Positions 1-11,477 are shown, numbered from the stretch's first letter. The stretch: 64,000 bases of DNA from Cherax quadricarinatus (GCF_038502225.1 NC_091323.1:23186345-23250344); one strand, 5' to 3'. The notes: generated by a model from the sequence alone, not told the origin. Program-made: numbers and translations.

Positions 1-2
1 TC

Positions 3-1691
3 GATCGAGTGAATTCTTCTCATCAACTTCACGTCATCTGCAAACAGGGACACCTCAGAGTCTATTCCTTCCGTCATGTCGTTCACAAATACCAGAAACA
101 GCACTGGTCCTAGGACTGACCCCTGCGGGACCCCGCTGGTCACAGGTGCCCACTCTGACACCTCGCCACGTACCATGACTCGCTGCTGTCTTCCTGACAA
201 GTATTCCCTGATCCATTGTAGTGCCTTCCCTGTTATCCCTGCTTGGTCCTCCAGTTTTTGCACCAATCTCTTGTGTGGAACTGTGTCAAATGCCTTCTTG
301 CAGTCCAAGAAAATGCAATCCACCCACCCCTCTCTCTCTTGTCTTACTGCTGTCACCATGTCATAGAACTCCAGTAGGTTTGTGACACAGGATTTTCCGT
401 CCCTGAAACCATGTTGGCTGCTGTTGATGAGATCGTTCCTTTCTAGGTGTTCCACCACTCTTCTCCTGATAATCTTCTCCATGATTTTGCGTACTATACA
501 TGTCAGTGACACTGGTCTGTAGTTTAATGCTTCATGTCTGTCTCCTTTTTTAAAGATTGGAACTACATTTGCTGTCTTCCATGCCTCAGGCAATCTCCCT
601 GTTTCGATAGATGTATTGAATATTGTTGTTAGGGGTACACATAGTGCCTCTGCTCCCTCTCCCAATACCCATGGGGAGATGTTATCTGGCCCCATTGCCT
701 TTGAGGTATCTAGCTCACTCAGAAGCCTCTTCACTTCTTCCTCGGTTGTGTGGACTGTGTCCAGCACTTGGTGGTGTGCCCCACCTCTCCGTCTTTCTGG
801 AGTCCCTTCTGTCTCCTCTGTGAACACTTCTTTGAATCTCTTGTTGAGTTCTTCACATACTTCACGGTCATTTCTTGTTGTCTCTCCTCCTTCCTTCCTT
901 AGCCTGATTACCTGGTCCTTGACTGTTGTTTTCCTCCTGATGTGGCTGTACAACAGTTTCGGGTCAGATTTGGCTTTCGCTGCTATGTCATTTTCATATT
1001 GTCTTTGGGCCTCCCTTCTTATCTGTGCATATTCGTTTCTGGCTCTACGACTGTTCTCCTTATTCTCCTGGGTCCTTTGCCTTCTATATTTCTTCCATTC
1101 CCTAGCACACTTGGTTTTTGCCTCCCTGCACCTTTGGGTAAACCATGGGCTCATCCTGGCTTTTTCATTATTCCTGTTACCCTTGGGTACAAACCTCTCC
1201 TCAGCCTCCTTGTATTTTGTTGCTACATATTCCATCATCTCATTAACTGGCTTCCCTGCCAGTTCTCTGTCCCACTGAACCCCGTTCAGGTAGTTCCTCA
1301 TTCCTGTGTAGTCCCCTTTCTTGTAGTTTGGCTTCATTCGTCCTGGCCTTCCTGCTTCTCCCTCCACTTGTAGCTCTACTGTGTATTCGAAGCTTAAAAC
1401 CACATGGTCACTGGCCCCAAGGGGTCTTTCATACGTGATGTCCTCGATATCTGCACTACTCAAGGTGAATACTAAGTCCAGCCTTGCTGGTTCATCCTCT
1501 CCTCTCTCTCTTGTAGTGTCCCTTACGTGTTGGCACATGAAGTTTTCCAGTACCACCTCCATCATCTTAGCCCTCCATGTATCTTGGCCCCCATGTGGGT
1601 CCAAGTTCTCCCAATCGATCTCCTTGTGGTTAAAGTCACCCATGATCAGGAGCTTTGCCCTGCATGCATGAGCTCTTCTGGCCACTCTAGC
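3..1691 (-). CDS. LINE-A copy 1: endonuclease-reverse transcriptase, open at left edge
   Basis: Reading the minus strand from the CA repeat toward the left edge gives one uninterrupted frame of about 563 codons that runs off the window. Counting from the junction, MGDFNH lies at residues 17-22, ARLDLVF at 69-75 and GASDHV at 92-97; these are the later motifs of an APE-type endonuclease. An RT domain follows, with CIFLDCKKAFDTV (motif A), GVPQGSVLGPVLF, and FADD at about 550-553 as the catalytic motif C. The protein would nick target DNA and copy its own RNA by target-primed reverse transcription. The endonuclease N-terminus is missing: the frame begins directly at a (CA)n tract. The family looks like the CR1/L2/Jockey side of LINEs, by inference. 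The absence of stops suggests a young copy. Confidence 0.88.

Positions 1692-1693
<2 letters not shown>

Positions 1694-1781
<88 letters not shown>
1694..1781. repeat. (TG)n microsatellite at the 5' junction of LINE-A copy 1
   Basis: About 85 bases of near-pure TG. It abuts the truncated 5' end of the LINE-A reading frame, the same arrangement seen at the other LINE-A junctions in this window. The next 190 bases have no recognisable content apart from a short piece near 1,972-2,035 that resembles the 3' part of the hammerhead-bearing repeats on the minus strand (GGGTATCTTACC). Confidence 0.95.
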
Positions 1782-2075
1782 TGTCACAGCAGCTGTCTTG
1801 CAATGAGTGTAACGATCCACTGACTGGAAACCCAGACTTAGGAGAGGAACACGACTTTTGGGTCCGTGTCATGGACCATTGTCAAGTCACAAATAGGACG
1901 AGAAAAGTGAAGAAGGCCGGAAGACACGACAAATTACTTGACTAGGTGAAGCACACCATCACTTGTAGTGGTTCAGAGAACTGACAAGTAGATAAATTTG
2001 ACATACGTACATGCAACACTTGGGTATCTTACCCAGCACCCAGGACCAGGTGGACCGCATCTTTAATACCCACCA

Positions 2076-2482
2076 CCCTGGTCCAGTAGACCATCCCTCC
2101 CTGGTCCAGTAGACCATCCCTCACTGGTCCAGTAGACCATCCCTCACTGGTCCAGTAGACCATCCCTCACTGGTCCAGTAGACTATCCTTCACTGGTCCA
2201 GTAGACCATCCTTCAGTGGTCCAGTAGGCCATTCCTCCCTGGTTCAGTAGACCATTCCTCCCTGGTCCAGCAGACCATCCTTCCCTGGTCCAGCAGACCA
2301 TCCTTCCCTGGTCCAGCAGACCATCCTTCCCTGGTCCAGTAGACCATCCCTCACTGGTCCAGTAGACCATCCTGCACTGGTCCAGTAGACCATCCCTCAC
2401 TGGTCCAGCAGACCATCCCTCACTGGTCCAGTAGACCATCCCTCACTGGTCCAGTAGACCATCCCTCACTGGTCCAGTAAAC
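2076..2482. repeat. 23-bp minisatellite
   Basis: Roughly 18 tandem units of 23 bp built around GGTCCAGTAGACCATCC, with scattered substitutions. Because 23 is not a multiple of three, the apparent minus-strand reading frame of 90 codons is just the repeat cycling through all frames. Confidence 0.95.
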
Positions 2483-3400
2483 CATACCCCAACCATTGTG
2501 TCACGCCTGGTACAGTGATCAGTCACTTTCAATATATCCTCATTGCCTTAATAAGCGGTTACCAGCGTCGGCTTCTCGACGCTCTATAGACTGATACAAA
2601 CTATTTTCATTATCATAAGCTTGGTTACAGGAATATTTAACGTGTGTTTAATTACAAATAATCCAATTAAACACCGCGACACGTCTCCCATCGCGGTGAC
2701 TGAGCAACATTAGCAAGCGTTTAAATCTTAACGGTGCGCGACTGGGGTTGCCTTTTGGTCTGAAGAACCCCGCCACTTCCAGACCAGGACTTCAGTCAGG
2801 CCTCAGACCGCGGCCCCCTGACCAAATTCCAACCACCACTGTCGTTCTTCACCGTCCAAATGAGCCCGGCAGGAGCATGTCTGATTGGCTGGCTTATCTG
2901 GAGGACCCCGGAGGAGAGGCTGTCGATCCTCGCCTCTGATTGGCTAGCTTATGTAGAGAGCTGTGGACGAGAGGTCCTCCAGGCGTCGGTACGTCATTTC
3001 CCGTCGTGGAGGCTGACGTAGAGGGTCTTCCGGTCACCCTCCCCCCACAACACAACCCACGCAACCCCCGCTCCTCCCCTAGTCCCTGATTTCACATTCA
3101 TTAATGCATACGTATTTTCTTACTAGAATTTTATGCTAGGCTCATTGAATTTACAATTGTCGTGTAGCTATTTTCATTTTTTTATGAGTGTTAATGTTTT
3201 CGACTTGGGTGTTTTTTTGGTTGTGTTTCATTTGGTGAAATTTATTCCCGTCTGGTGTTCAGTTGTGTTTCAAAAACAGTTTTACTGATGACTGGTTGTG
3301 GGTGTTTTATGTGAGAGGAAAATGTTACAATAATAATAATAATTATTATTATTTTACGGTACTGTGCAGTATTTATACGGTACTCGCCTACATATGCTTA
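2483..3400. other. Low-repeat stretch without a recognised gene
   Basis: About 900 bases with no clear coding region. The middle (about 2,690-3,060) is GC-rich with several CpG; the right part (3,090-3,400) is AT-rich and contains a short (TAA/TTA) stretch near 3,330. The GC-rich part carries the promoter-like motifs listed separately. Confidence 0.6.
2881..3020. promoter_or_regulatory. Candidate promoter-like cluster: two inverted CCAAT boxes and CRE half-sites
   Basis: CTGATTGGCT occurs twice, at 2,881-2,890 and 2,936-2,945, each a good match to the NF-Y (inverted CCAAT) site, 55 bp apart. TACGTCAT at 2,990-2,997 and TGACGTAG at 3,014-3,021 contain CREB/ATF half-sites. No transcription unit is visible on either side. 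The repeated segment around the two CCAAT boxes may be a local duplication, so this is a weak call. Confidence 0.3.
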
Positions 3401-4066
3401 CTTATATATGGTTCACTCTCCAGATTGTTCCACTTCCTAACAACTTTAAGGCTGAAGAAATACTTCCCAACATCCCTATGACTCATCTGAGTTTTTAACT
3501 TCCAGTTGTGTTCTCTTGTTCCTATTTCTTGTCTCTGAAGCATTCTGTTCTTATTCAACTTGTCAATGCCTCTCAGTATTTTGCACGTCATTATCATATC
3601 CCCCCTAGTCCTTATGTCCTCCAGTGTCATCAGCATTAGTTCCCTTAACCTCTCCTCGTAGGACATATCCCTTAGTTCCGGGACTAGTCTTGTTGCAAAC
3701 TTTTGCACTTTGTCCAATTTCTTGTGATATGCTTGACCATGTGTGGGTTCCATACTGGTGCTGCGTACTCTAATATGGACCTGACGTACACGGTGTACAA
3801 TGTTGGGAATGACTCCTTACTTATATGTCGAAAAGCTATTCTTAGATTTGCCAGACGCATTTACTGCCGTAGTTATTTGGTTAATGTGCGCCTCAGGGGA
3901 TATGCTAAGTATGATACTCACTCTAAGGTCCTTTTCCTTGAGTGAAGTTTGCAGCCTTTGACCCTCAAGATTATACTCCGTCTGCGATCTTCTTTGTTCT
4001 TTCCCAGGCTTCATAACTTTCAGAGCAGATCTGCAGCCTCTCCAGATCCATTTATAGCCTTTCCTG
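3400..4066 (-). pseudogene. LINE-A copy 2, decayed C-terminal RT region
   Basis: Minus-strand translation shows the conserved LINE-A tail: QTEYNLEGQRLQTSLKEKD, then SPEAHINQIT, then after a frame change KVQKFATRLVPELRD and HNWKLKTQMSHRDVGKYFF. At least one frameshift and many substitutions separate the pieces. The fragment starts within the post-RT region and lacks the RT motifs. It is older than the copies at 1-1,691 and 52.7-54.0 kb. Confidence 0.88.
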
Positions 4067-4068
4067 GT

Positions 4069-4460
4069 CTAGTGTTTATGTTGTGATGGGCGATGTTTAT
4101 GTGGTACTAGATAATGTTTATGTTGTACTGAGTAGTGTTTGTTGTACTGGGTAGTGTTTATGTGGTACTAGGTAGTGTTTATGTTGCACTAAGTAGTGTT
4201 TGTTGTACTGGGTAGTGTTTATGTGGTACTAGGTAATGTTTATGTTGTACTGAGTAGTGTTTGTTGTACTGGGTAGTGTTTATGTGGTACTAGGTAGTGT
4301 TTATGTTGTACAGGGTAATGTTTATGTTGTGATACACGATGTTTATCTGGTACCAAGAAGTGTTTATGTCGTACTGAGTGGTGTTTACGTTGTACCGAGT
4401 GGTGTATACGTTGTACTGAGTGGTGTATACGTTGTACTGAGTGGTGTTTATGTTCCACTA
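4069..4460. repeat. 21-bp minisatellite
   Basis: About 18 units of about 21 bp with core TAGTGTTTATGTTGTACTG; a few units are shortened by two bases. It begins exactly where LINE-A copy 2 breaks off. Two or three diverged units reappear at about 6,262-6,325, beyond the next LINE, so the array may have been split by that insertion. Confidence 0.93.
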
Positions 4461-4489
4461 AGTTGAGCAAGGCTAAATTCACACCCACC

Positions 4490-6245
4490 TTTACCCACTC
4501 ATGTACTTGTCTAACCAATTTTTAAAGCTACACAATGTTTAAGCTTCAGTGACACTACTCGGGAGTTTGTTCCACTCATCCACAACTCTGTTACTAAACA
4601 ATGTTTTCCTATATCCTTTCTAAATCTAAATTATTCCAACTTGAACCCATTGCTGCGAGTCCTGTCTTGATTAGATATTTTTAGGACGTTATTTACATCC
4701 CTTTTATTTATTCTTGTTTTCCATTTATATACCTCGATCATATCCTCCCTAATTCTACTCCTTTTTAGAGAGTGCAGTTTCAGGGCCCTCAGTCTATCCT
4801 ACTAGGAAAGATTTCTGATACATGGGATTAACTTTGTCATCCTTCTCCAGCGCATTTATGTCCATTCTGCATTAGTGACCAAAACTGTGCAACATAATCT
4901 ATAAGAGGCTTAGCCAACGATATATAGAGTTGAAGAATAACCTGAGGACTCTTGTTATTTATACTTCTTGATATGAAGCCAAGAATTCTATTCGCTTTAT
5001 TGTGAACACTTAACGCACTGTTGTCTTGGTTTTAGATTACTGCTAACCAGAACTACTAAATCTTTTCCACATTCAGAGTGGTGTTAAGAGCTACATTATT
5101 TAGTTTATAAGTACCATGGTTATTTTCTTTTCCAAGGCTTAGAACTTTGCATTTGTCTCTATTAAACTGCATCAACCACTTCTCCGACCACTGCATCAGT
5201 CTATTCAGATCTTCCTGTAGCTCTCTAGTGTCCTCTTCAGAATTAATCCCATGGCCCATTTTGGTGACATCGATTTATTCCCTCATCTATGTCGTTTATG
5301 TATATTGCAAACAACAAAGGATCCAACACTGACCCCTGTGGAATACCTCTTGTGATGCGTTCCCACTTTGACTTCTCCCCCTTAATGCAAACTTTGTCAA
5401 CCACGCCGGTGGAACTCTATCAAAAACCTTACTGAAGTCAACATACACAATAACATATTCATTACCATGTTCTACCTCCTCAAATACCCTAGTGAAAAAA
5501 GTTTGTAAATTCGTAAGGCAGGAACGCCCCTTTGTAAAACCGTGTTGAGATTCATTGATCAATTTGTCTTTCAAGTTGGCTTCGAATAGCCTTGGCAATT
5601 ATTGATTCCATCAATTTTCCCATAATGAAGGCTAGGCTTATTGGTCTATAATTCGAAGCTAAGAACCTGTCTCCTGTTTTGTAGACAGGTATCACATTTG
5701 TCATTTTCACTCATCAGGCACTATGCCAGTTTGTATTGATATGCTGAAAAGACTAGCCAGAGGTTTGCTAAATTCCTCCTTACATTCCTGTTTAACCCTT
5801 GAGAACAGTTCATCAGGGCCCGGGGATTTGTTGGGTTTTAATCTTTCTGTTTGTCCGAGAACCATGTCACTAGTGACTTTGATCGTGCATAACTTACTTT
5901 CGTTCTGACCTACATAATTTTTTATTTTCGGAATTTCCCTATTAACATCCTGCGTGAAAACTGACAGGAAATAAGTGTTAAAGATTGTACACATTTCTTT
6001 GGCATTGACAGTGAGCTGACCTGAACAACTTTTATGTGGGTTTATCTTGTCCCTAATCTAATTCCTATATACCTGAAAGAAACCTTTTGGGTTGATCCTC
6101 GAATCCCTTGCACTTTATAATCTCTTTTGGTTTTTCTTAATAATTTTTTATGTCTCTTTTCATTTGAATATATTGATTTCTTGAGTGCCCCCCTCCCTTT
6201 ATGATTCACCAGTAAATGCCTTTCTTTTGATCTATGAAATATTTT
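4490..6245 (-). pseudogene. LINE-B: diverged CR1/L2-like reverse transcriptase, broken
   Basis: Several minus-strand pieces line up in the order expected for a LINE RT. LKPNKSPGPDELFSRV is at about 5,700-5,990 and SQHGFTKGRSCLTNLQTFF plus VIVYVDFSKVFDRVP (motif A) at about 5,400-5,560. LQEDLNRLMQWSEKWLMQF plus CKVLSLGKENN is at about 5,060-5,250. The remainder to about 4,500 is the degraded C-terminal tail. Stops and frameshifts separate the pieces. The wording differs clearly from LINE-A, so this is a second family and an old insertion, within the CR1/L2-like RTs by motif. It could not make a functional protein. Confidence 0.85.
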
Positions 6246-6261
6246 AATCTATTGTATATCC

Positions 6262-6325
6262 ATTTAGTGTTTATGCAATACTGGGCGGTATTTATATGGT
6301 ATTTGGTGGTGTTTGTACAATACAG
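6262..6325. repeat. Stray units of the 21-bp minisatellite
   Basis: Two to three diverged units of the same 21-bp repeat found at 4,069-4,460, now on the far side of LINE-B. Confidence 0.6.
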
Positions 6326-6439
6326 TGTCAGCATTAGTGCTGGTTATACATGATCCTCCACTGAGTAAGACAGCACGTTTACCTCTCTTACCAAGACTGT
6401 CAATCACATGGAATTGCAGCAGCTTCAAAACCCAAGTTA

Positions 6440-7060
6440 ACATGGTCTAGAACAGGTCACTCCTGCTTTTCGCAATTGCTGGATCATTACGACATGGCCT
6501 TGGATACACTGGTAGACAAACAAAATGTAGATGTAGTATACACTTTGCACAGAAATTGCGCACGAAAGGAGTAACTGAAAAGGTTGCAGGTGAATATTTA
6601 GCCTTTTAATAGAACACTTTCTAATAAAAATCTCTTTAGCAAAAGTAAAGAGTATAATCAGGGACTGCTACAGTAAAGAGCTGTGTCCCCCAAGGCACGA
6701 TACTCGCCCCACTTCTTCATTCCCATATCAAACATAGAGAGGGGACATAAACCACTGTATCATCCTATGCACACAACACTAGAGAATTTGTATGAGAATG
6801 GCATCCACAGAAGACACAGCGATCCTTCATGCTGATATAAACCCAGTCCTCCAGTGAGCCACTGATAATATTATGTTCACTGAGTTCAAATCTCAGTTAC
6901 TACGTCACAAAAGAATGGAGGAAATAAAATCAAGATCAGAGTACAGGACAAACTCAAGCCACTCAGTAGAGGGTAAGTGAGAGACCTGGGAGTGATAATG
7001 TCAGATCATCTCACGTTCAAAGCAGCACAACAATGTTATCATCGCAACTACAAGAAATAT
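6440..7060 (+). pseudogene. LINE-F: RT fragment, broken
   Basis: Plus-strand pieces of a LINE RT in order: NVDVVYT (motif A region) near 6,520-6,545, VPQGTILAPLL near 6,690-6,725, and VRDLGVIMSDHLTFK near 6,975-7,025. These are separated by stops and frame changes. The same family appears at 18.86-19.24 kb. A LINE-C tail in the opposite orientation begins immediately after it at about 7,060. Confidence 0.8.
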
Positions 7061-7205
7061 GATCAGGGCCTGATCAACCAGGCTGTTACTGATGGACGCA
7101 CGCAACCCGACGTACGAACCACAGTTCGGCTTGTCAGGTACTGACTTTAGGTGCCTGTCCAGCTCCCTCTTGAAGACAACCATCTCCTCTTCTGTCACTA
7201 ATTCA
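7045..7205 (-). pseudogene. LINE-C 3' end fragment
   Basis: The minus strand reads FKRELDRHLKSVPDKP, then CGSYVGLRASISNSLVDQA. This is the C-terminal tail of the same family whose longer copy lies at 31.9-32.5 kb (VFKMELDRYLKSVQDQPG). Only about 160 bp are present. Confidence 0.85.
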
Positions 7206-7570
7206 TGGAAGTCTTAATATAGATAGAAGTGGGTGAATCTGACACTTGTGCAACACCTGGATATCTATATTTTAAAGATATTTCACCAATCATTGGTTTT
7301 ATCAATTCGATTAACAGCGTATTAATTGGAGACTGTAAAAGATGAGCTAATCAGTCCCTCAGCCTTGAATATGTTGAACCTAGAGACAAAAGATGAGCTA
7401 ATCAGTCCCTCAGCCTTGAATATGTTGAACCTAGAGACAAAAGATGAGCTAATCAGTCCCTCAGCCTTGAATATGTTGAACCTAGAGACAAAAGATGAGC
7501 TAATCAGTCCCTCAGCCTTGAAAAACGTGTTAACTAAGTCTTGTCAGTACTGTATATCATTAATGTCTAG
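7205..7570. repeat. Relative of the hammerhead-bearing repeats with a 51-bp internal array
   Basis: The part at 7,225-7,290 resembles the minus-strand 3' portion of the repeats described at 57-62 kb. It is followed by just under four copies of a 51-bp unit containing GAGCTAATCAGTCCCTCAG (about 7,339-7,530). A single diverged copy of this unit lies inside the hammerhead element at about 62.11 kb, which suggests the array grew from an internal module of such an element. Confidence 0.75.
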
Positions 7571-8923
7571 AAAAAAGTAGAATGTTCTCAAGAGGTTGCG
7601 TCAGTTGTGGACACACAACTGCCGTTTTTGGTAATGAGTGACTGAACAGTGCATCTAAAACTACAAAGCACTTGAAAAAGTCTTGGTAGTACTTTTCGAT
7701 CACATTTACAAAATCCCATATATACCTTTCCATAAGGCATCGATAGAAAATCGGAACCATAATTGGTTCACAGCAATATGAGGAGAAAAATGTCTGTCTA
7801 CAGTTAGATGATAAAACTTAGAACTCAAGTCTGACAACAGAGAAGCATTCTGGAAAGTCAACAGCAGACTGAAAAGACTTCTTCAGTGGACACGAAATAA
7901 ATTCTAGGAAAGCAAAGGGAGAGGTATGACGAGAGACTAGTGTGTATCACTACTAGAGAAAACATAGAGAAGTTACAAAGAAAACAAGACCCAGTTAAAT
8001 GAAAGTCACACTAGACACAGTGTACGCCAGCTATGCTAGACACAGCTACACGAGAGATCCTAGACAGCCAGGGCGCAGCTACTCTCAGCCAGGGCGCAGC
8101 TACACTCAGCTGGCATGCGGCTACAGCCAGGCAAGGCGTAGCTAAGTAGTGGGAAGAGGTCAGTGTGGACACTCAGCCGTCCCTACAGGTGAGACTCTCT
8201 ATCAGCCTCCATGCGTGCCTCACTGGCCTAACACCAGCTTTGAACCTAACATCTAGGGTCTCCTTGGTTCAGACGTACACCGGTCCTTGGTTCAAACCTA
8301 CACCGGTCCTTGGTTCAGACCTACATTGGTCCTTGGTTCAGACATACACCGGTCCTTGGACCTGGTTGAACAATGCCAGGAGTCCACACTTGCGGTCGCT
8401 AAACGTCCACTTGAAGCCTCCACTCAGACTTTCTGAAGCCGTTCTTCAAAAGCTCAAGATGGACCCTGAAGACTTTGACTTGACACTCCTGCTGGGTAGT
8501 TCCTGTTACATGCAAATATGAGGAAGGGATTAGCGAGACATACATCAGCGAGCATCCTTCACTGATCCTCCCTCAAGAAGTGTGCTGAACTGGCGAAGGG
8601 CTTTTGTTCCAAGGAATTTAAGTTACCGGTTCCATAGATTAAATCTGCCTTTCCCATTCCCCAGGTTCTGTATGATCCCCTCACTGAACATAATATAAAA
8701 GTAACTGTTCAGGTCAACGATGACACGGCAGCAACTGTACTCGCATTTCTGCTCTCTTGGTCACCTTGTTGCCTGGTTTTGATATAGCCGCTTCTTAACA
8801 CGGCTCCGCTCTTCCTTCTTCCCTGAAATCTAGTACAGTAGAACTTAAATCACAAGAAAATTAGACAATACTGAAATAGAAATTGTCTGTCAATCATACT
8901 TCATTCTCGTTCTGTTTTATATA
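7571..8923. other. Mostly unremarkable stretch with small tandem repeats and a decayed SINE
   Basis: No gene recognised. There is a short tandem repeat at about 8,065-8,140 (CAGCCAGGGCGCAGCTAC) and about four units of 24-25 bp at 8,262-8,365 (ACCGGTCCTTGGTTCA). A decayed copy of SINE family S1 lies at about 8,570-8,700 (TCCCATTCCCCAGGTTCTG). The rest is single-copy in this window. Confidence 0.6.
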
Positions 8924-8930
8924 TATACAA

Positions 8931-9640
8931 TGTCGTGCCGAACATACACGCACACTCATTGGCAACTGGGCAGGTCTTTCCCCTTTGCCCCCACAAGAGC
9001 CTGAATTCTTCATGGCATGGAATAAAGTGCTGCAAACATTCCTTAGAGATTCTGGTCCATGTTGGCTGTTGATTTGTCCATAACACATTCAAACTGCGAA
9101 TTTCTCATTCCACCACACCTCAGAAATTTTTGCCAAATTCTAACCCTACCATTTGCATATCTCAAAAGAAATTGCGATTTTGTCAGACAAGGCGACTTTT
9201 TCAAGGCTTTACCAATCTAGTTCTGGTGAACCTGTGCCCACTGTAGCTTCATTTTCCTGTTCTTAGCTATATCCCATCCTGTTGCGATATTTCCCATCCA
9301 CATCAAGGTTCGACGTGTTGTGCGTTCAAAGTGCTCTTCAACATCCCACTGTTATATCATGTGGATATTTGGGTTACGGTCTCCTTGTTAGCTTGAAGCA
9401 GTTTGGCCATTCTCCTCTGACCTCTTAACAGGGAGTTTTCGCCCACAAAACTGCCGCTCACCGGATGTTTTGTGTTCTTTACACCATTCTCTGTAAACTC
9501 TAAAGACTGTTGTGTGTGAAAATCTCAGAAGATCAGCAGTTACTGAGATACTCAAACCATCCCGTCTCTCTGACACCAGCAATCATTCCTCGGTCAAAAT
9601 ATTTTTTCTTCCCCATTCTGATTTTTAGTCTGAGCCATAG
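8931..9640 (-). pseudogene. Tc1-type transposase remnant with internal deletion
   Basis: The minus strand shows the N-terminal DNA-binding region of a Tc1/mariner transposase. GMIAGVRE is at about 9,580, then in another frame DGLSISVTADLLRFSHTT (helix-turn-helix) and VFRVYREWCKEHKTSGERQ (about 9,450-9,560), CGRKL, and sequence related to EERTTRRTL and VRIWQ. It then jumps directly to the C-terminal end of the family near 9,000-9,090 (ECLQHFIPCHEE frame). The middle of the gene, which should carry the catalytic acidic residues, is missing by an internal deletion of several hundred bases, and frameshifts are present. It cannot encode an active enzyme. Its outer end at 8,931 carries TGTCGTGCCGAA, also the terminus of the MITE at 12.5 kb. 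Confidence 0.82.
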
Positions 9641-9787
9641 CCGAACATCTTGACCATGTGTGTATGCTTTCAAGCCTTGAGGTGCTGCCACGTGACTGCC
9701 TGATTGCATATTTGCATTAACGAACAGGTGTACACAAAAATGTGGAAACTGAGTACACATATACACATACACATACACACACACAAC

Positions 9788-10680
9788 AAGAGAGTGCAGC
9801 AGGTTCATCAGCAGCAGATTTATTAGCAGCAGGTTCACCAACAGTAGGTTCACCAACAGTAGGTTCATCAGTACAAGGTTCACCAGTACCAGGTTCACCA
9901 GCAGCAGATTTATTAGCAGCAGGTTCACCAACAGCAGGTTCACTAGCAGCAGGTTTACTAGCAGCAGGTTCATTAACAGCAGGTTCACTAGCAGCAGGTT
10001 CACCAGTACCAGGTTCACCAGCAGCTGGTTCATTAGCAGCAGGTTCACTAGCAGCAGGTTCACCAGTACCAGGTTCACCAGCAGCTGGTTCATTAGCAGC
10101 AGGTTCACTAGCAGCAGGTTCACCAGTACCAGGTTCACCAGTACCAGGTTCACCAGCAGCAGGTTCACAAGCAGCAGGTTCACCAGCAGCAGGTTCACCA
10201 GTACCAGGTTCACCAGCAGCTGGTTCATTAGCAGCAGGTTCACCAGCAGCAGGTTCACCAGTACCAGGTTCACCAGCAGCAGGTTCACTGGCAGCATGTT
10301 CACTAGCAGCAGGTTCACCAGCAGCAGGTTCACCAGCGGCAGGTTCACTAGCAGCAGGTTCACCAGCAGCAGGCTCATTAGCAGCAGGTTCACTAGCAGC
10401 AGGTTCACCAGCAGCAGGTTCACTAGCAGCAGGTTCAATAGAAGCAGGTTCACCAGCAGCAGGTTCACCAGCAGGTTCACTAGCAGCAGGTTCAATAGCA
10501 GCAAGTTCACCAGCAGCAGGCTCACCAGTAACAGGTTCATTAGCAGCAGGTTTACTAGCAGCAGGTTCACCATCAGCAGGTTCACCATCAGCAGGTTCAC
10601 CATCAGCAGGTTCACCATCACCAGGTTCACCAGCAGCAGGGTCACCAGCAGCAGGTTCACCAGCAGCAGGTTCACCACTG
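9788..10680. repeat. 15-bp minisatellite
   Basis: About 59 units of 15 bp, core GCAGCAGGTTCACCA, with variants CACTA, CATTA and GTACCA. Since 15 is divisible by three and the unit lacks stops in most frames, several long artefactual frames exist on both strands, including Gly-Glu-Pro-Ala-Ala and Leu-rich repeats. One minus-strand frame begins with a well-placed ATG at 10,734-10,736 in the unique flank (MAGDTMDFVRVVRAP). I see no evidence that it is a gene. Confidence 0.95.
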
Positions 10681-10953
10681 GCTCGCCGGCAAGGAGCTCT
10701 CACCACTCTCACAAAATCCATAGTATCGCCAGCCATGTTTGTACAGGCGTGTCCTCAGCCACCATTTTGACTCAATATACTTGCAAATGGAGGGAGAGGA
10801 GCCTCGCCCTGATCCCTCTCCTCTCTCCCTTCTCCCTGGATTGTTGAGCCGCTCCCTCATTCTATCTCCCTGGATTGCTGGGTTTTCCGGCCTCCTCCGC
10901 CATCCCTCCCTGTCTTCCCCTCCACTCTCTCTCTCTCCTATATGCGATAATTC

Positions 10954-11427
10954 TGTGTGTGTGTACTCACCTAATTCACCTAATTGTGGTTGCAGGGGTC
11001 GAGACTCAGCTCCTGGCCCCGCCTCTTCACTGATCGCTACTGGGTCCTCTCTCTCTCTGCTTCCTGAGCTTTGTCATACCTCTTCTTAAAACTATGTATG
11101 GTTCCTGCCTCCACTACTTCACTTGCTAGGCTATTCCACTTGCTGACAACTCTATGACTGAAGAAATACTTCCTAACGTCCCTGTGACTCGTCTGAGTCT
11201 TCAGCTTCCAGTTGTGACCCCTTGTCCCTGTGTCCCCTCTCTGGAACATCCTATCTCTGTCCACCTTGTCTATTCCCCGCAGTATCTTGTATGTCGTTAT
11301 CATGTCTCCCCTGACCCTTCTGTCCTCCAGTGTCGTCAGTCCGATTTCCCTTAACCTTTCCTCGTACGACATTCCCTTGAGCTCTGGGACTAGCCTTGTT
11401 GCAAACCTTTGTACTTTCTCTAACTTC

Positions 11428-11430
<3 letters not shown>
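10954..11430 (-). pseudogene. LINE-A copy 3, C-terminal fragment
   Basis: The minus strand reads LVPELKGMSYEERLREIG-like sequence through HNWKLKTQTSHRDVRKYFF and SFKKRYDKAQEAERERTQ to the family's C-terminus and 3' tail (TAGGTGAGTACACACACA). The 5' side ends directly in a (CA)n tract that is the tail of LINE-A copy 4. Confidence 0.9.

Positions 11431-11477
<47 letters not shown>
11431..11477. repeat. (TG)n microsatellite between two LINE-A copies
   Basis: About 47 bases of TG separate the truncated 5' end of copy 3 from the 3' tail of copy 4. In minus-strand terms it continues the copy 4 tail sequence GAGTACACACAC. Confidence 0.95.

Noticed and set aside
9717..10736. Open frame of 339 codons with Gly-Glu-Pro-Ala-Ala repeats and a good ATG context
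   Set aside because: A 15-bp repeat without stops keeps several frames open on both strands; only the first 20 or so codons are outside the array, and no homologue is recognised.
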